In this document: positions 16,348-24,688 of the stretch, in pieces | How the letters are laid out: every line of letters begins with the position of its first letter | How positions within the stretch are numbered: position 1 is the first letter of the stretch | Assembly (NCBI GenBank): GCA_023410155.1 | Contig: JAEYQF010000022.1 | Span: forward strand, 1-29,587 | Length of the DNA stretch: 29,587 nucleotides | Direction of reading: 5' to 3' | From: Verrucomicrobiota bacterium | GTDB taxonomy: Bacteria > Verrucomicrobiota > Verrucomicrobiia > Opitutales > Opitutaceae | The notes under the pieces: model-generated | Told to the model about the DNA's origin: nothing | Database searches by the model: none | Seen by the model: the letters and a program-made list of their open reading frames with translations, nothing else | Program-made: the position numbers and the translations under genes

Positions 16348-18033
16348 GTGCCGACGCATCCGCCCGGGGCTTCTGATCAGTGTTCGCGAGAGCGACACAA
16401 GGTTATAGAATCCGGCGCCGACGCCCGACTCTCCGGGTGGAGGAGATTTCTACCGCTGCGCGTGAGCTATCCAGAAGGCGTCCGCCGCGTTCGCCTCCAC
16501 TGGCCGGAAGCGGCGGTGATCTGCCTCACGTGCGGCCTTGCGCTCTACGTTACGGCGACTCTGGCCGCTTTCCTTTTCGTCAAGCACCGCGGGTTCGATT
16601 CCGTTTCCTACGCCGACTTGGCCCTGCCACACCGCTGGTCCGCTTACCGCCTAAAATCGGGTGAGTTCCAGCTGTCCCAAGCTCAACAACTGCTCGCCGC
16701 GGGTGAAGCCCGCGCAGCCCTGGCTAGTTACCGCGCCGGCCTCGCCAAGATTCCGGGGCATCGGGAGGCTCGTCTTGAGCTCGCGAAACTCTTAGCCGGT
16801 GCCGCCCGCCCAGACCTCGCCCGCGACGTGCTGGAGCAAGGCCTGATCTGGCTTCGGGACGATCCAGTCTACTTGCGTTCGTATTTCGGCTTCCTGCTTC
16901 AGCAGCAGCTTGACGACGAGGTCCGCGCGCAAGGCGCAGCGATGCTCCAGCGCACGCGACCACCGGCGGAGGGTCGCGCCGTCATCGCCTTGGCGATTGC
17001 CACGGCGCACTATTTTCGAGGCCAGTATGACTTGGCCGAAGATCAGCTTCGACGCGGACAAATTTCCCTCACCACCGGAGGCCGCCTGCTCACCGCGCAG
17101 CTGGAGTGGGAACGCGGTTACCCGGACCTAGCCCTGCACCACATTCGGGCGCTGCTTCAGGACGCGCCCGGTTACGACCCTGCCCTCGCTCAACTCAGCC
17201 AATGGCTGCGGATCACGGGGCACTTCGATGAATTCCGCCGGGTTTGCCTGCTCCGCTCTCTCAGAGAACCCGACAATGCCGCCCCCCGAGCGGAGCTCCT
17301 TTACGCGCTGCACCACGCCGGCGACGACCAGGCCATTGAGCGGGAAGTCACCCAGGTCCTCACCGCGACAACCTTCGACCAACAAGCTATCACCGCCCTC
17401 GCGGCGTTCGCCGCCGATACCGGAAACGTCTCACTCGCTGAGCGCATTCGCATCGAGTGCCAGCGGCGCTCCCCTTCCTGGCTGTTTCCCACTTGGTTTG
17501 CGGCCGAGGCCATGATTGCTGCCAAGGATTACCGCGCCGCCATCGTGCTTCTTTCCAACGCTCCGCCGCCGCTGGAAGCAGAGGATCGTCGCCGACGCGC
17601 GCTCGTGAACAGCTTGCTCGCGGTCGCGCATTTCGGACTCGGAGATTCAGCCTCCGCGCAACTCCGACTGGAGGACTTCATCGCCCATGCCGAATTGCGC
17701 GCCGATAATCTGCTGACGATCGCACGCCGCTTGGTTGAGGCGGGCGCTGCCTTCCCCGCCCGAACCCTTCTCCTCCGCGCTTCCACGCTCGACCCGGCCA
17801 ACCAAGCGGCGCTCACCGAGCTCGTCTCTCTGGATATCGAACTGGCTGAGACGACTGCGCTGACATCGCACCTCGAGCGGCTCAGTCACATGCGTCGCCC
17901 GTCTCCCGGCGTCCTGAGACGCGCGGCCCGATACCTCGGCAGCGACCGGCACCTTTTCGAGTCCGCCCGAGAAAGCGCGTTGCTCTCCGCCGAAGCGGCG
18001 CTCGCTGGCCCGTCCGAAGCTCCGCAGATCTAG
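16348..18033 (+). CDS. Membrane-anchored tetratricopeptide-repeat protein
   Basis: Protein of up to 561 residues with one membrane helix at about 55-77 and a long C-terminal region of helical repeats. From about residue 100 to 520 there are repeated pairs of helices with the TPR pattern (for example AGEARAALASYRAGLAKIPG and its continuation, or QYDLAEDQLRRG). TPR proteins of this kind are common scaffolds; here the partner is unknown. It is divergent from the exopolysaccharide barrel gene across 180 bases, so it may serve the same system, as TPR proteins do in many exopolysaccharide loci. The start is uncertain: GTG at 16348 is the longest; a GTG at 16462 would shorten it by 38 residues and still keep the helix. 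Neither has a well placed Shine-Dalgarno. Confidence 0.8.
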   Translation: MPTHPPGASDQCSRERHKVIESGADARLSGWRRFLPLRVSYPEGVRRVRLHWPEAAVICLTCGLALYVTATLAAFLFVKHRGFDSVSYADLALPHRWSAYRLKSGEFQLSQAQQLLAAGEARAALASYRAGLAKIPGHREARLELAKLLAGAARPDLARDVLEQGLIWLRDDPVYLRSYFGFLLQQQLDDEVRAQGAAMLQRTRPPAEGRAVIALAIATAHYFRGQYDLAEDQLRRGQISLTTGGRLLTAQLEWERGYPDLALHHIRALLQDAPGYDPALAQLSQWLRITGHFDEFRRVCLLRSLREPDNAAPRAELLYALHHAGDDQAIEREVTQVLTATTFDQQAITALAAFAADTGNVSLAERIRIECQRRSPSWLFPTWFAAEAMIAAKDYRAAIVLLSNAPPPLEAEDRRRRALVNSLLAVAHFGLGDSASAQLRLEDFIAHAELRADNLLTIARRLVEAGAAFPARTLLLRASTLDPANQAALTELVSLDIELAETTALTSHLERLSHMRRPSPGVLRRAARYLGSDRHLFESARESALLSAEAALAGPSEAPQI

Positions 18034-19118
18034 CGCACGCGGGCGAGCTCGCCCAACAACCGCTCGTTTTGCGGCGGCGTGCCCACGGTGATGCGGATCC
18101 ATTCCGGCATCCCATAAGGCTTCATCGGCCGCACGATCACCCCGCGTTTTTGCAACTCTTCGAAAACCCGGGCGCCGTCGCCCACGCGAACGAGGATGAA
18201 GTTCGCCGCACTCGGCACCGTCGCCAGTCCGAGCTGTGCGCAGCCCGTCTCGATCTGTCGCAACCCCGCCAGATTTTCCCTCCGGCACATCGCAGTAAAC
18301 TCCGCATCCTCCAACGCGGCCACGGCTGCGGCCTGCGCGATCGCGTTCACGTTGAACGGCTGCCGCACGCGATTCAGCAAAGCCGTGAGCTCGGCGGCGG
18401 CGTAGCCGTATCCAATTCTCAACGACGCGAGCCCGTAGATCTTCGAAAACGTTCGCAGGCACACCACCTTTCGTCCTTCCGCGATCAGTGGCCGCAGGTC
18501 GGGTGCCGACTCGAGAAACTCCGCGTAAGCTTCGTCAATCACGCATACGACGTGCGACGGCAGCGCTCGGGCAAACGCCAGCAACTCCGCCTCCGTATTG
18601 GCGGTGCCCGTCGGATTGTTGGGACTGCACACAAACACGAGCTTGGTGCGTTCCGTGATCGCCGCGCGCATCGCCGCCAAGTCGTGGGTGTGGTCGACCA
18701 GCGGCACTTCCACTGGCTTTGCGCCAAACAGCAGCGCCACGAGCTTGTAAATGATGAACGACGGTGCGCCCATCACCACCTCGTCTCCCGGCCGCAGGAA
18801 CGCGTGCCCGAGCAGCTCGATCAGTTCATTGGAGCCGTTTCCGAGGGCAAACTGTTCCGGCGCCAGGCCCCGGGCGTCGGCCAGTGCCTGTCGCAGGCGG
18901 AAGCATCCACCATCTGGATACAAAGCGCCTTGGTCCAAGGCCCTGATGGCGGCTTCCCGCGCCCGGGGAGAAGGACCAAATGGATTCTCGTTCGAGGCGA
19001 GCTTGATGATCCCCGCCGGATCGAGTCCGAGATCCCGAGCCACGTCCTCGATCGGCCGGCCGGGTTCATACACCGGTTGCGTCAACACAGAGGGATTTAC
19101 CAGGGCTTCGAATTTCAT
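18030..19118 (-). CDS. hisC: Histidinol-phosphate aminotransferase
   Basis: Pyridoxal-phosphate enzyme that converts imidazole-acetol phosphate and glutamate to histidinol phosphate in histidine synthesis. The protein has 362 residues from the ATG at 19118; a longer frame to 19202 adds a non-conserved stretch. Class I/II aminotransferase features are intact: LASNENPFGPS (40-50), SPNNPTG (165-171), DEAYAEF (195-201), and the PLP lysine Lys226 in RTFSKIYGLASLRIGYG, with the C-terminal substrate arginine in WIRITVG. No other histidine gene is nearby. Its stop codon overlaps that of the convergent TPR gene within CTAG at 18030-18033. HisC enzymes can also accept aromatic amino acids, so a second role is possible. 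Confidence 0.92.
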   Translation of the reverse strand: MKFEALVNPSVLTQPVYEPGRPIEDVARDLGLDPAGIIKLASNENPFGPSPRAREAAIRALDQGALYPDGGCFRLRQALADARGLAPEQFALGNGSNELIELLGHAFLRPGDEVVMGAPSFIIYKLVALLFGAKPVEVPLVDHTHDLAAMRAAITERTKLVFVCSPNNPTGTANTEAELLAFARALPSHVVCVIDEAYAEFLESAPDLRPLIAEGRKVVCLRTFSKIYGLASLRIGYGYAAAELTALLNRVRQPFNVNAIAQAAAVAALEDAEFTAMCRRENLAGLRQIETGCAQLGLATVPSAANFILVRVGDGARVFEELQKRGVIVRPMKPYGMPEWIRITVGTPPQNERLLGELARVR

Positions 19119-19228
19119 CGTCCCGTGAGATGACGTCGAAGGCCGTGGAGTTAAAGATCGTTTCACTCCGCCGTGGAGCGGGCGCCGGGCAGCTCTGCGC
19201 AAAAACGAGCGCCCTCTGCGCCGGTCGC

Positions 19229-19256
19229 AAAAAAAGCGGAGCCTTCCGGCTCCGCT
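19229..19256 (-). terminator. Intrinsic terminator of the DUF4142 gene
   Basis: A perfect 9-bp stem on the minus strand, AGCGGAGCC (19256-19248) with GGCTCCGCT (19243-19235), loop GGAA, followed by a T tract down to 19229. It begins 20 bases after the stop at 19277. Confidence 0.95.
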
Positions 19257-19276
19257 CGATGAGTCAGTGCGCTCGC

Positions 19277-19903
19277 TTAGCGGAGCGTCTTTTCCAGTTC
19301 CTTCGCGTGCGTATAGTGCTCCTGCAGCTTCGGGAGCGCCTTGCCCGCGAGCGCCGCGATCTGCGGGTCCTCGGACTTGGCCGCGGTGCCGAAGAGCTCG
19401 ATCGCGTCCTCGTGGTCACGGACCATCTGCTTCACGTATTCCTTGTCGAAGTCCGCGCCCATTTCCTTCTTTTGCCAGCGCGACATCAGCTTGTCGTCCT
19501 GCTTCGCGAGATCATCGGGCAGCGACACCTGTTGCGCCGCAGCCAACGCCATCAGGTCGGAGTTCATCTTTTCGTGGTCGGAGACGATCTTGCGCGCCAT
19601 CTCCTTCACCTTCGGGTTCGTCGCTCGCTCTTGGGCGATGCGCGACACGGCGACTTCCTCCGCGCCAGATTTGGCGGCCTTGTTCAGGAAGCGTTTGTCG
19701 CCCCAGCTCAGGCGCGACGCTTTGTCGTTTTTCATGTCGCCCGCGGCGGGACGATCATCGCGGACCTGCGTGCCGGAAGTCGTGGAGCGGCTATCGCCGG
19801 TCGTCGTCGAGGTCTGCGCCAGGGCAGACGCTACGAACACGTGGGAGCCAAGAAGCACGCCAAAAAGCGCGCTACGCATCAGGGGAGATTTGGAGGTTTT
19901 CAT
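19277..19903 (-). CDS. DUF4142 family exported protein
   Basis: Predicted periplasmic or secreted protein of 208 residues. Signal peptide about 1-29, ending ASALA before Gln30; a Ser/Thr/Gly-rich linker (30-65); then a four-helix ferritin-like DUF4142 domain (about 66-205). The domain shows the family's ISDHEKMN and VRDHEDAIELF helices, each with an acidic-histidine pair. The biochemical function of the family is not established. The gene has its own terminator, so it is likely monocistronic. The 90 bases upstream, between it and the HAD gene, hold no promoter I would trust, and no Shine-Dalgarno. Confidence 0.9.
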   Translation of the reverse strand: MKTSKSPLMRSALFGVLLGSHVFVASALAQTSTTTGDSRSTTSGTQVRDDRPAAGDMKNDKASRLSWGDKRFLNKAAKSGAEEVAVSRIAQERATNPKVKEMARKIVSDHEKMNSDLMALAAAQQVSLPDDLAKQDDKLMSRWQKKEMGADFDKEYVKQMVRDHEDAIELFGTAAKSEDPQIAALAGKALPKLQEHYTHAKELEKTLR

Positions 19904-19993
19904 AGCACCATAATTGTCCGCCCACCTGCGGCTTGGTGCCTCGGGAGAATTGCGCGCTTTCCGCGCCAGAGCGTCGCAAATCGCGACTCCGCT

Positions 19994-20584
19994 TCAGCGG
20001 CGGCTCGGCACTCGCACGACCTGCATCCCCGCCGCGAGCGCCGCCTGGATGCCCGGCTCCGCGTCCTCGAAAACCAAACAGCGCGCCGGCTCCACACCCA
20101 GCAACTTGGCCGCGAGCAGAAACATATCCGGCGCCGGTTTGCCGTGAACCACGTCGTCCGCCGTCACGACCGCGCGAAACAGCGGAGCGAGCCCGGCGAG
20201 TTCCAGCGAGCGCAAGACCACCGTGCGCGGTCCGCCCGACGCGATTGCCATCGGATGCGTCACGGCCGCCGCACGCGCGAACTCCATCGTCGGTCCGATC
20301 ACCTGCGCATCTTTCTGGATTTCCATGAAGAGGGATTCCTTGTCGTGAAACACGCGCTCCACATCGATGGTGAGTCCGTAGTGCTGCGCGATCAACTGCG
20401 CCACCCGCCTCGTGGGCACGCCGCCCAGCGAGTAGAAAAGATCCTCGTCGAGCATCACGTTGAGCCCCGCGCGCCGCATCGCCGAATCCCATGCGCGATA
20501 GTGCAGAGGCATCGTGTCGATCAGCGTGCCATCGAGATCGAAGATGTAACCGGCGAACTCACCAGCGGGGATATCGAGCTTCAT
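19994..20584 (-). CDS. YqaB-like HAD-family sugar phosphatase or phosphoglucomutase
   Basis: Haloacid-dehalogenase hydrolase of 196 residues with a small alpha-helical cap (subclass I). All four motifs are present: FDLDGT with Asp16 and Asp18, Ser116 in MAIASGG, Lys149 in GKPAPDMF, and Glu173-Asp174 in VFEDAEPG. The pattern GGVPTRRVAQ in the cap and the C-terminal half most resemble E. coli YqaB (fructose-1-phosphatase); beta-phosphoglucomutase is the other close relative. The substrate cannot be read from the sequence. The stop lies 90 bases before the DUF4142 start. The gene is divergent from the glycosyltransferase at 20902. Confidence 0.88.
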   Translation of the reverse strand: MKLDIPAGEFAGYIFDLDGTLIDTMPLHYRAWDSAMRRAGLNVMLDEDLFYSLGGVPTRRVAQLIAQHYGLTIDVERVFHDKESLFMEIQKDAQVIGPTMEFARAAAVTHPMAIASGGPRTVVLRSLELAGLAPLFRAVVTADDVVHGKPAPDMFLLAAKLLGVEPARCLVFEDAEPGIQAALAAGMQVVRVPSRR

Positions 20585-20636
20585 GCGAAACCGCGCACGC
20601 CACCGCCAAACCGCTCCCGAGGCAACGGCAAAACCC

Positions 20637-20724
20637 GCGACGCAAAACGCACCGGGTCGCGCCCGAGTGCGGCTCGAGTCGGGACCGAGTGCGGCTCGAG
20701 TCGGGACCAGGTTCGGACTGCGTC
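20637..20724 (-). repeat. 22-bp-period tandem repeat array, copy B (between HAD and glycosyltransferase genes)
   Basis: Read on the minus strand, four units of exactly 22 bp start at 20724, 20702, 20680 and 20658, each with GAC and ending in CCC or CGC. Units two and three share their first 18 bases. The segment reading GACTCGAGCCGCA then GGCGCGACCCGGTGCG matches 4686-4719 of copy A over 34 positions with about five differences, so both arrays belong to one family, placed here in the opposite orientation. The 317-base gap 20585-20901 holds nothing else that I can support. Confidence 0.82.
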
Positions 20725-20901
20725 GACGCTGAGTGCGCGCTGGGCCGCGGGCAGGTGCAGGATGAAACTGCTCACCGGTAAACGAGATGTAAATGCTCCC
20801 GGAGGCGCGCCGGCTTGAATCGCCCGCAGTGTTCAGACATCGCTTTTCGCGAGCGACTCAGTATGCCACGACCGTCCCCGGCCTCCGGCCGCCTCCAGCG
20901 C

Positions 20902-21591
20902 ATGAAGCTCTCCGTCGTCATCCCCTGTTATAACGAGGCCCGCACGATCCGTGCTCTCGTCGACCGCGTGCGCGCCGCACCGGTCGCTGAGAAAGAGATC
21001 ATCATCGTCGACGATTGCTCGCGCGATGGCACGCGCGACCTGCTTCGCACGCAGATCGCACCGCTGGTTGACCGCATCATCTATCACGAGGTCAACCAGG
21101 GCAAAGGCGCGGCGCTGCGCTCCGGTTTCGCCGTGGCCACGGGCGAGGCGGTCATCGTGCAGGACGCCGACCTCGAATACGATCCGCAGGAGTATCCGCG
21201 GTTGTTACGGCCCATCGTCGAGGGCAAGGCAGATGTGGTGTTCGGCTCGCGCTTCGCTGGAGGCGAGGCGCACCGTGTCGTCTACTTCTGGCACATGGTG
21301 GGCAACAAGTTCCTGACGCTGCTCTCGAACATGCTCACGAACATCAATCTCACCGACATGGAAACCTGCTACAAAGTGTTCCGCCGTGAGGTGCTCCAAA
21401 AGATCACGGTGGAGGAGAATCGCTTCGGCTTCGAGCCGGAGATCACCGCGAAGGTGGCGAAGCTCGGCGTGGTGATTTACGAGGTGGGCATCAGCTACTA
21501 CGGCCGCACCTACGCGGAAGGGAAGAAGATCAGCTGGCGCGACGGTTTCCGCGCGATCTGGGCCATCGTGAAGTATAACCTGCTGCGATGA
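20902..21591 (+). CDS. Family 2 glycosyltransferase, DPM1-like (soluble)
   Basis: GT-A-fold glycosyltransferase of 229 residues that probably moves a sugar from a nucleotide donor to a lipid carrier. The fold is clear: SVVIPCYNE (4-12), DDCSRDGT (37-44) and the DxD motif QDADLEYDP (Asp88, Asp90), then FGSRF and a conserved C-terminal segment up to YGRTYAEGKKISWRDG. This matches the dolichol/polyprenyl-phosphate mannosyl- or glucosyltransferase family. It has no membrane helix. I chose the ATG at 20902, directly at the conserved strand; frames reach back to 20815 with an ATG at 20863, but the added residues are not conserved. Sugar specificity is unknown. Confidence 0.9.
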   Translation: MKLSVVIPCYNEARTIRALVDRVRAAPVAEKEIIIVDDCSRDGTRDLLRTQIAPLVDRIIYHEVNQGKGAALRSGFAVATGEAVIVQDADLEYDPQEYPRLLRPIVEGKADVVFGSRFAGGEAHRVVYFWHMVGNKFLTLLSNMLTNINLTDMETCYKVFRREVLQKITVEENRFGFEPEITAKVAKLGVVIYEVGISYYGRTYAEGKKISWRDGFRAIWAIVKYNLLR

Positions 21592-21689
21592 CCGTCAGCG
21601 ACGCTTGCGCGCGCAATTCTCACCGATCCTGGATCGTAGTTGAGCGCGCGGGCCATCCTGCACGAGAATAACCGGCCTCCCCTCCCCCG

Positions 21690-22658
21690 ATGTCCGAACT
21701 GCCGCCCCGCATCGCGATCGTCACTCCCGTCTTCAACGAGGCAGCCGTGCTGCCCGAACTCTTCGAGCGACTGACGAAACTTTTCGAGGCCCATCGCGGC
21801 TACCGCTGGCAAGCGGTGCTGGTGGATGACGGAAGCCGCGATGCATCCACAAACCTGATACGCGAACAGGCGGCGCGGGATTCGCGGTTCGAGCTGCTCG
21901 AGTTGTCGCGCAACTTCGGTTTCCAGAGCGCGCTTAGCGCCGGCCTCGCGCATGTCGATGGTGTCGATGCCGTCGTGACGATGGACGCCGACTTGCAGGA
22001 TCCGCCAGAACTCATTCCGCAGCTCCTGGAGGCCTGGTGCGGCGGGGCTGAAGTGGTGCGCGCGAAACGCCGCTCGCGCAGCGAGCGCGGGATGCGCCGG
22101 ATCGGTTTCGACCTGTTTCACCGGTTCTACGGACACCTGACCGACTATCCGGTCGAGCGGGACTCAGGCACCTTTGGCCTTCTGGGCCGCGAAGCGCTCG
22201 CGGCGTTCAACCGCCTGCCAGAGCGGCATCGGTTTTTTCCGGGACTACGCGCATGGATCGGGTTCACCACCGGCGATGTTCTTTACGACCGGCGGGAGCG
22301 CGCGGCAGGCGAGTCGCAACAGAGTCTCCGGAGGCTCGCCCGCTACGCCCTCGATGGCGTGCTCAGCTTTTCCTATCTTCCGCTGCGGCTGCTGACGTAT
22401 GCCGGTTTGTGCATCAGCGGAATGGGGTTTGCGATCGGCGTGTTCTTTGTGGCGAAACGTCTGCTCGGCTTGGAAACCGCGAGCACGGGATTCACCACGT
22501 TGGTGACACTTGTGACGTTTCTCGGTGGGGTGCAGTTGATCGGGATCGGCGTCCTGGGCGAATATCTCGCGCGCGTCTACGACGAGCTGAAGCAGCGGCC
22601 GCTCTACATCGTGAAGCAAGGCGCCCAAGCACCGCGCCCGCATACCGCGCAGCCATGA
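21690..22658 (+). CDS. GtrB/ArnC-like polyprenyl-phosphate glycosyltransferase
   Basis: Membrane-bound family 2 glycosyltransferase, 322 residues. The catalytic domain shows IAIVTPVFNE (8-17), DDGSRD (46-51) and the DxD site MDADLQDPPE (Asp99, Asp101). Two C-terminal membrane helices (about 230-265 and 272-296) are followed by the family's GEYLARVYDELKQRPLYIV ending. Such enzymes transfer glucose, mannose or 4-deoxy-aminoarabinose precursors to undecaprenyl phosphate, which GT-C enzymes then use outside. The stop overlaps the start of the first PMT-like gene in an ATGA (22655-22658), which supports functional coupling. The donor sugar is not determined. Confidence 0.92.
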   Translation: MSELPPRIAIVTPVFNEAAVLPELFERLTKLFEAHRGYRWQAVLVDDGSRDASTNLIREQAARDSRFELLELSRNFGFQSALSAGLAHVDGVDAVVTMDADLQDPPELIPQLLEAWCGGAEVVRAKRRSRSERGMRRIGFDLFHRFYGHLTDYPVERDSGTFGLLGREALAAFNRLPERHRFFPGLRAWIGFTTGDVLYDRRERAAGESQQSLRRLARYALDGVLSFSYLPLRLLTYAGLCISGMGFAIGVFFVAKRLLGLETASTGFTTLVTLVTFLGGVQLIGIGVLGEYLARVYDELKQRPLYIVKQGAQAPRPHTAQP

Positions 22659-24688
22659 CTGGGCGACGGACCGGCATCCTCGTCGCTCTCGCACTCGCCG
22701 CCTTTTGGGTGATGGCTGTGAGCGTGTCGCCACGCATCGGCGTGACGGCCGATGAAGTCGTGCACCTCACCGGCGGCTACAGCTATTGGAAATTCAATGA
22801 TTATCGTCTGCACCCGGAGAACGGCACGCTCGCGATGCGCGTGGCCACGCTGCCGCTCCTGGGCATGGACCTGGTGTTCACGTCGCTCGAAGATCCCGAC
22901 TGGCTGCAATCGCGTGCGCACATGGCGGGACGCACCTTCTTCTTCGACTTGGGGAACCCAGTCGATCGGATGCTCCAGCTTTCCCGGGCGATGATCGCCC
23001 TTTTCGGGGTCGCAACTGCCTGGCTCGTGTGGTCTTGGTCGCGTCGCTTGTTTGGGCCGGCGGCCGGCTGGCTGTCGCTCGGCCTGGCGATCTTCTGTCC
23101 GGCGCTCCTGGCACACAGCGGACTTGCCACCTCGGACATCGCGCTCACGGCGTGCGTGCTGCTCGCCCTCTCCGCAACGTGGCGGGTGCTGCACCGGGTG
23201 AGCGTGTTCAACATCGCGGTCGCAGCAGTCGGATGCGGAGCGGCTTTTTTGTCGAAGATGTCCGGCGTGCTGATCGTGCCGGTGATCGCCGGCATGCTCG
23301 CGGTGCGCTGCGTGCGAAGGACTCCACTGTTGATCGACTGGCGCTCTCGAACCCATTGGTGGCGATCGCGCGGGCGGATCGCCGTGGGGGCCTTGGCTGC
23401 GACGGTCGCAGTCGGCGCCGGAAGCTTGATCGTGCTCTGGGGGGCCTATGGATTCCGCTACTCCGCCTTCAACGACGAGAAATCCCGCAACGAAGGCTTC
23501 AGTCTGAGCTGGGATGTGATTCTCGAGCGTGCGCCGATGCCGGCGATGAACCCTGAGCCGCTGGACGTGCTGCTCGAGCGACTGTCGCCGCCGCGTCCCA
23601 CCGCGATGACGCGCTTGATCGGAAATCTCCGAGATCTGCGCGTCTTGCCGGAGGCGTATCTGTGGGGCTTCGCCCACACCTACAAGTTCTCCCGCGAGCG
23701 CCCGGCCTTCCTCGATGGGGAGTATTCGCGCACCGGCTGGCGCAGTTTCTTCCCTCGGGCATTTTGGTATAAAACTCCGCTTCCCGCCCTCGTTGTGATC
23801 GCCGCGGGGATTGCCGCCCTCCTGGCACCGTTCGGGCGGCGGACGCGGTGGCGTATCCAATATCGCATGACACCGCTCCTGCTGTTCCTGGTGCTCTATG
23901 GCACAATGGCGATCAACATGAATCTCAACATCGGTCACCGCCATATCCTGCCCCTTTACCCCGTCCTCTACATCATGGCAGGTGCCGCAGTGCTGTGGGT
24001 TACGCGCATGCGGTGGGGCAAGATCGCCGGCGGCGTCCTGCTCGGGCTGCTCGCCGTGGACTCGGCCGTAGCGCGGCCGTTTTACCTTTCCTATTTTCAC
24101 CCGCTGGCGGGCGGGATTGAGCGCGGTTACGAACATCTGGTGGACAGTTCGTTCGACTGGGGTCAGGGCCTGCCCGCCTTCGCCGACTGGCTCGACGGAA
24201 AAGCCGCTCGACGCGATGAAACGCCCGTTTTCCTCAGCTACTTCGGAGCGGACTCGCCGCGGGCGCGCGGCCTCGACGCGGTGCGACTGGCTGACGACAA
24301 CAGCGACCACGGGATTCGCTCGTATCCAGCGCAGCTGCGCGGCGGCTGGTATGCCATCGGCGCGACACAGTATCAGCGGGTCTACCTGCCCGTGCGCGGA
24401 CCGTGGACCGAACGACACGAGCAGCTTTACGCGGAACTCAATGCCCAATTGCGGGCGTCTGCAGCGCAGCCTCCGGTCGACGAGGACGAGCGGGCCCGCT
24501 TGGTGCAGACAGCCCGCGCCATCGAAACCCTGCAATTCGGCCGGCTCGTGCACACTCTCGGCGATCGCCGCCCGGAGAGACTGATCGGCGGATCGATCCT
24601 GCTCTTCCGTCTATCCGATCAAGAGGTCCAGCGGGCGCTCTATGCGCCGGCCAGCGAGATCCTCCGGCAGGCTCCTGAACGGCCGTGA
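22655..24688 (+). CDS. PMT/ArnT-like GT-C membrane glycosyltransferase, paralog 1
   Basis: Polytopic membrane protein of 677 residues with about ten to twelve helices and a large soluble C-terminal part. The first extracytoplasmic loop carries the GT-C acidic motif as TADEVVH (Asp33, Glu34, His37), followed by GGYSYWKFNDYRLHPEN. Later conserved segments are NLNIGHRHILPLYP and VDSSFDWGQ. GT39 and ArnT enzymes use a polyprenyl-phosphate sugar donor, which fits the coupled GtrB-like gene upstream (four-base overlap). The acceptor could be protein or lipid. The ATG at 22655 is fixed by that overlap. The next gene begins at its stop. Confidence 0.86.
   Translation: MTGRRTGILVALALAAFWVMAVSVSPRIGVTADEVVHLTGGYSYWKFNDYRLHPENGTLAMRVATLPLLGMDLVFTSLEDPDWLQSRAHMAGRTFFFDLGNPVDRMLQLSRAMIALFGVATAWLVWSWSRRLFGPAAGWLSLGLAIFCPALLAHSGLATSDIALTACVLLALSATWRVLHRVSVFNIAVAAVGCGAAFLSKMSGVLIVPVIAGMLAVRCVRRTPLLIDWRSRTHWWRSRGRIAVGALAATVAVGAGSLIVLWGAYGFRYSAFNDEKSRNEGFSLSWDVILERAPMPAMNPEPLDVLLERLSPPRPTAMTRLIGNLRDLRVLPEAYLWGFAHTYKFSRERPAFLDGEYSRTGWRSFFPRAFWYKTPLPALVVIAAGIAALLAPFGRRTRWRIQYRMTPLLLFLVLYGTMAINMNLNIGHRHILPLYPVLYIMAGAAVLWVTRMRWGKIAGGVLLGLLAVDSAVARPFYLSYFHPLAGGIERGYEHLVDSSFDWGQGLPAFADWLDGKAARRDETPVFLSYFGADSPRARGLDAVRLADDNSDHGIRSYPAQLRGGWYAIGATQYQRVYLPVRGPWTERHEQLYAELNAQLRASAAQPPVDEDERARLVQTARAIETLQFGRLVHTLGDRRPERLIGGSILLFRLSDQEVQRALYAPASEILRQAPERP

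Noticed and set aside
19130..20818. 562-residue open frame on the plus strand through the DUF4142 and HAD genes
   Set aside because: It crosses two real genes, a terminator and the repeat array, and its product is Arg/His-rich low-quality sequence.
21609..21649. Imperfect hairpin (GCGCGC arms, inner GATCC/GGATC) between the two family 2 glycosyltransferase genes as a terminator
   Set aside because: Middle pairing is poor and no T tract follows on either strand.
22604..24553. 649-residue open frame on the minus strand, antisense to the first PMT-like gene
   Set aside because: Composition is dominated by Arg, Gln, His and Pro with no domain, while the plus strand has clear GT-C motifs and helices.
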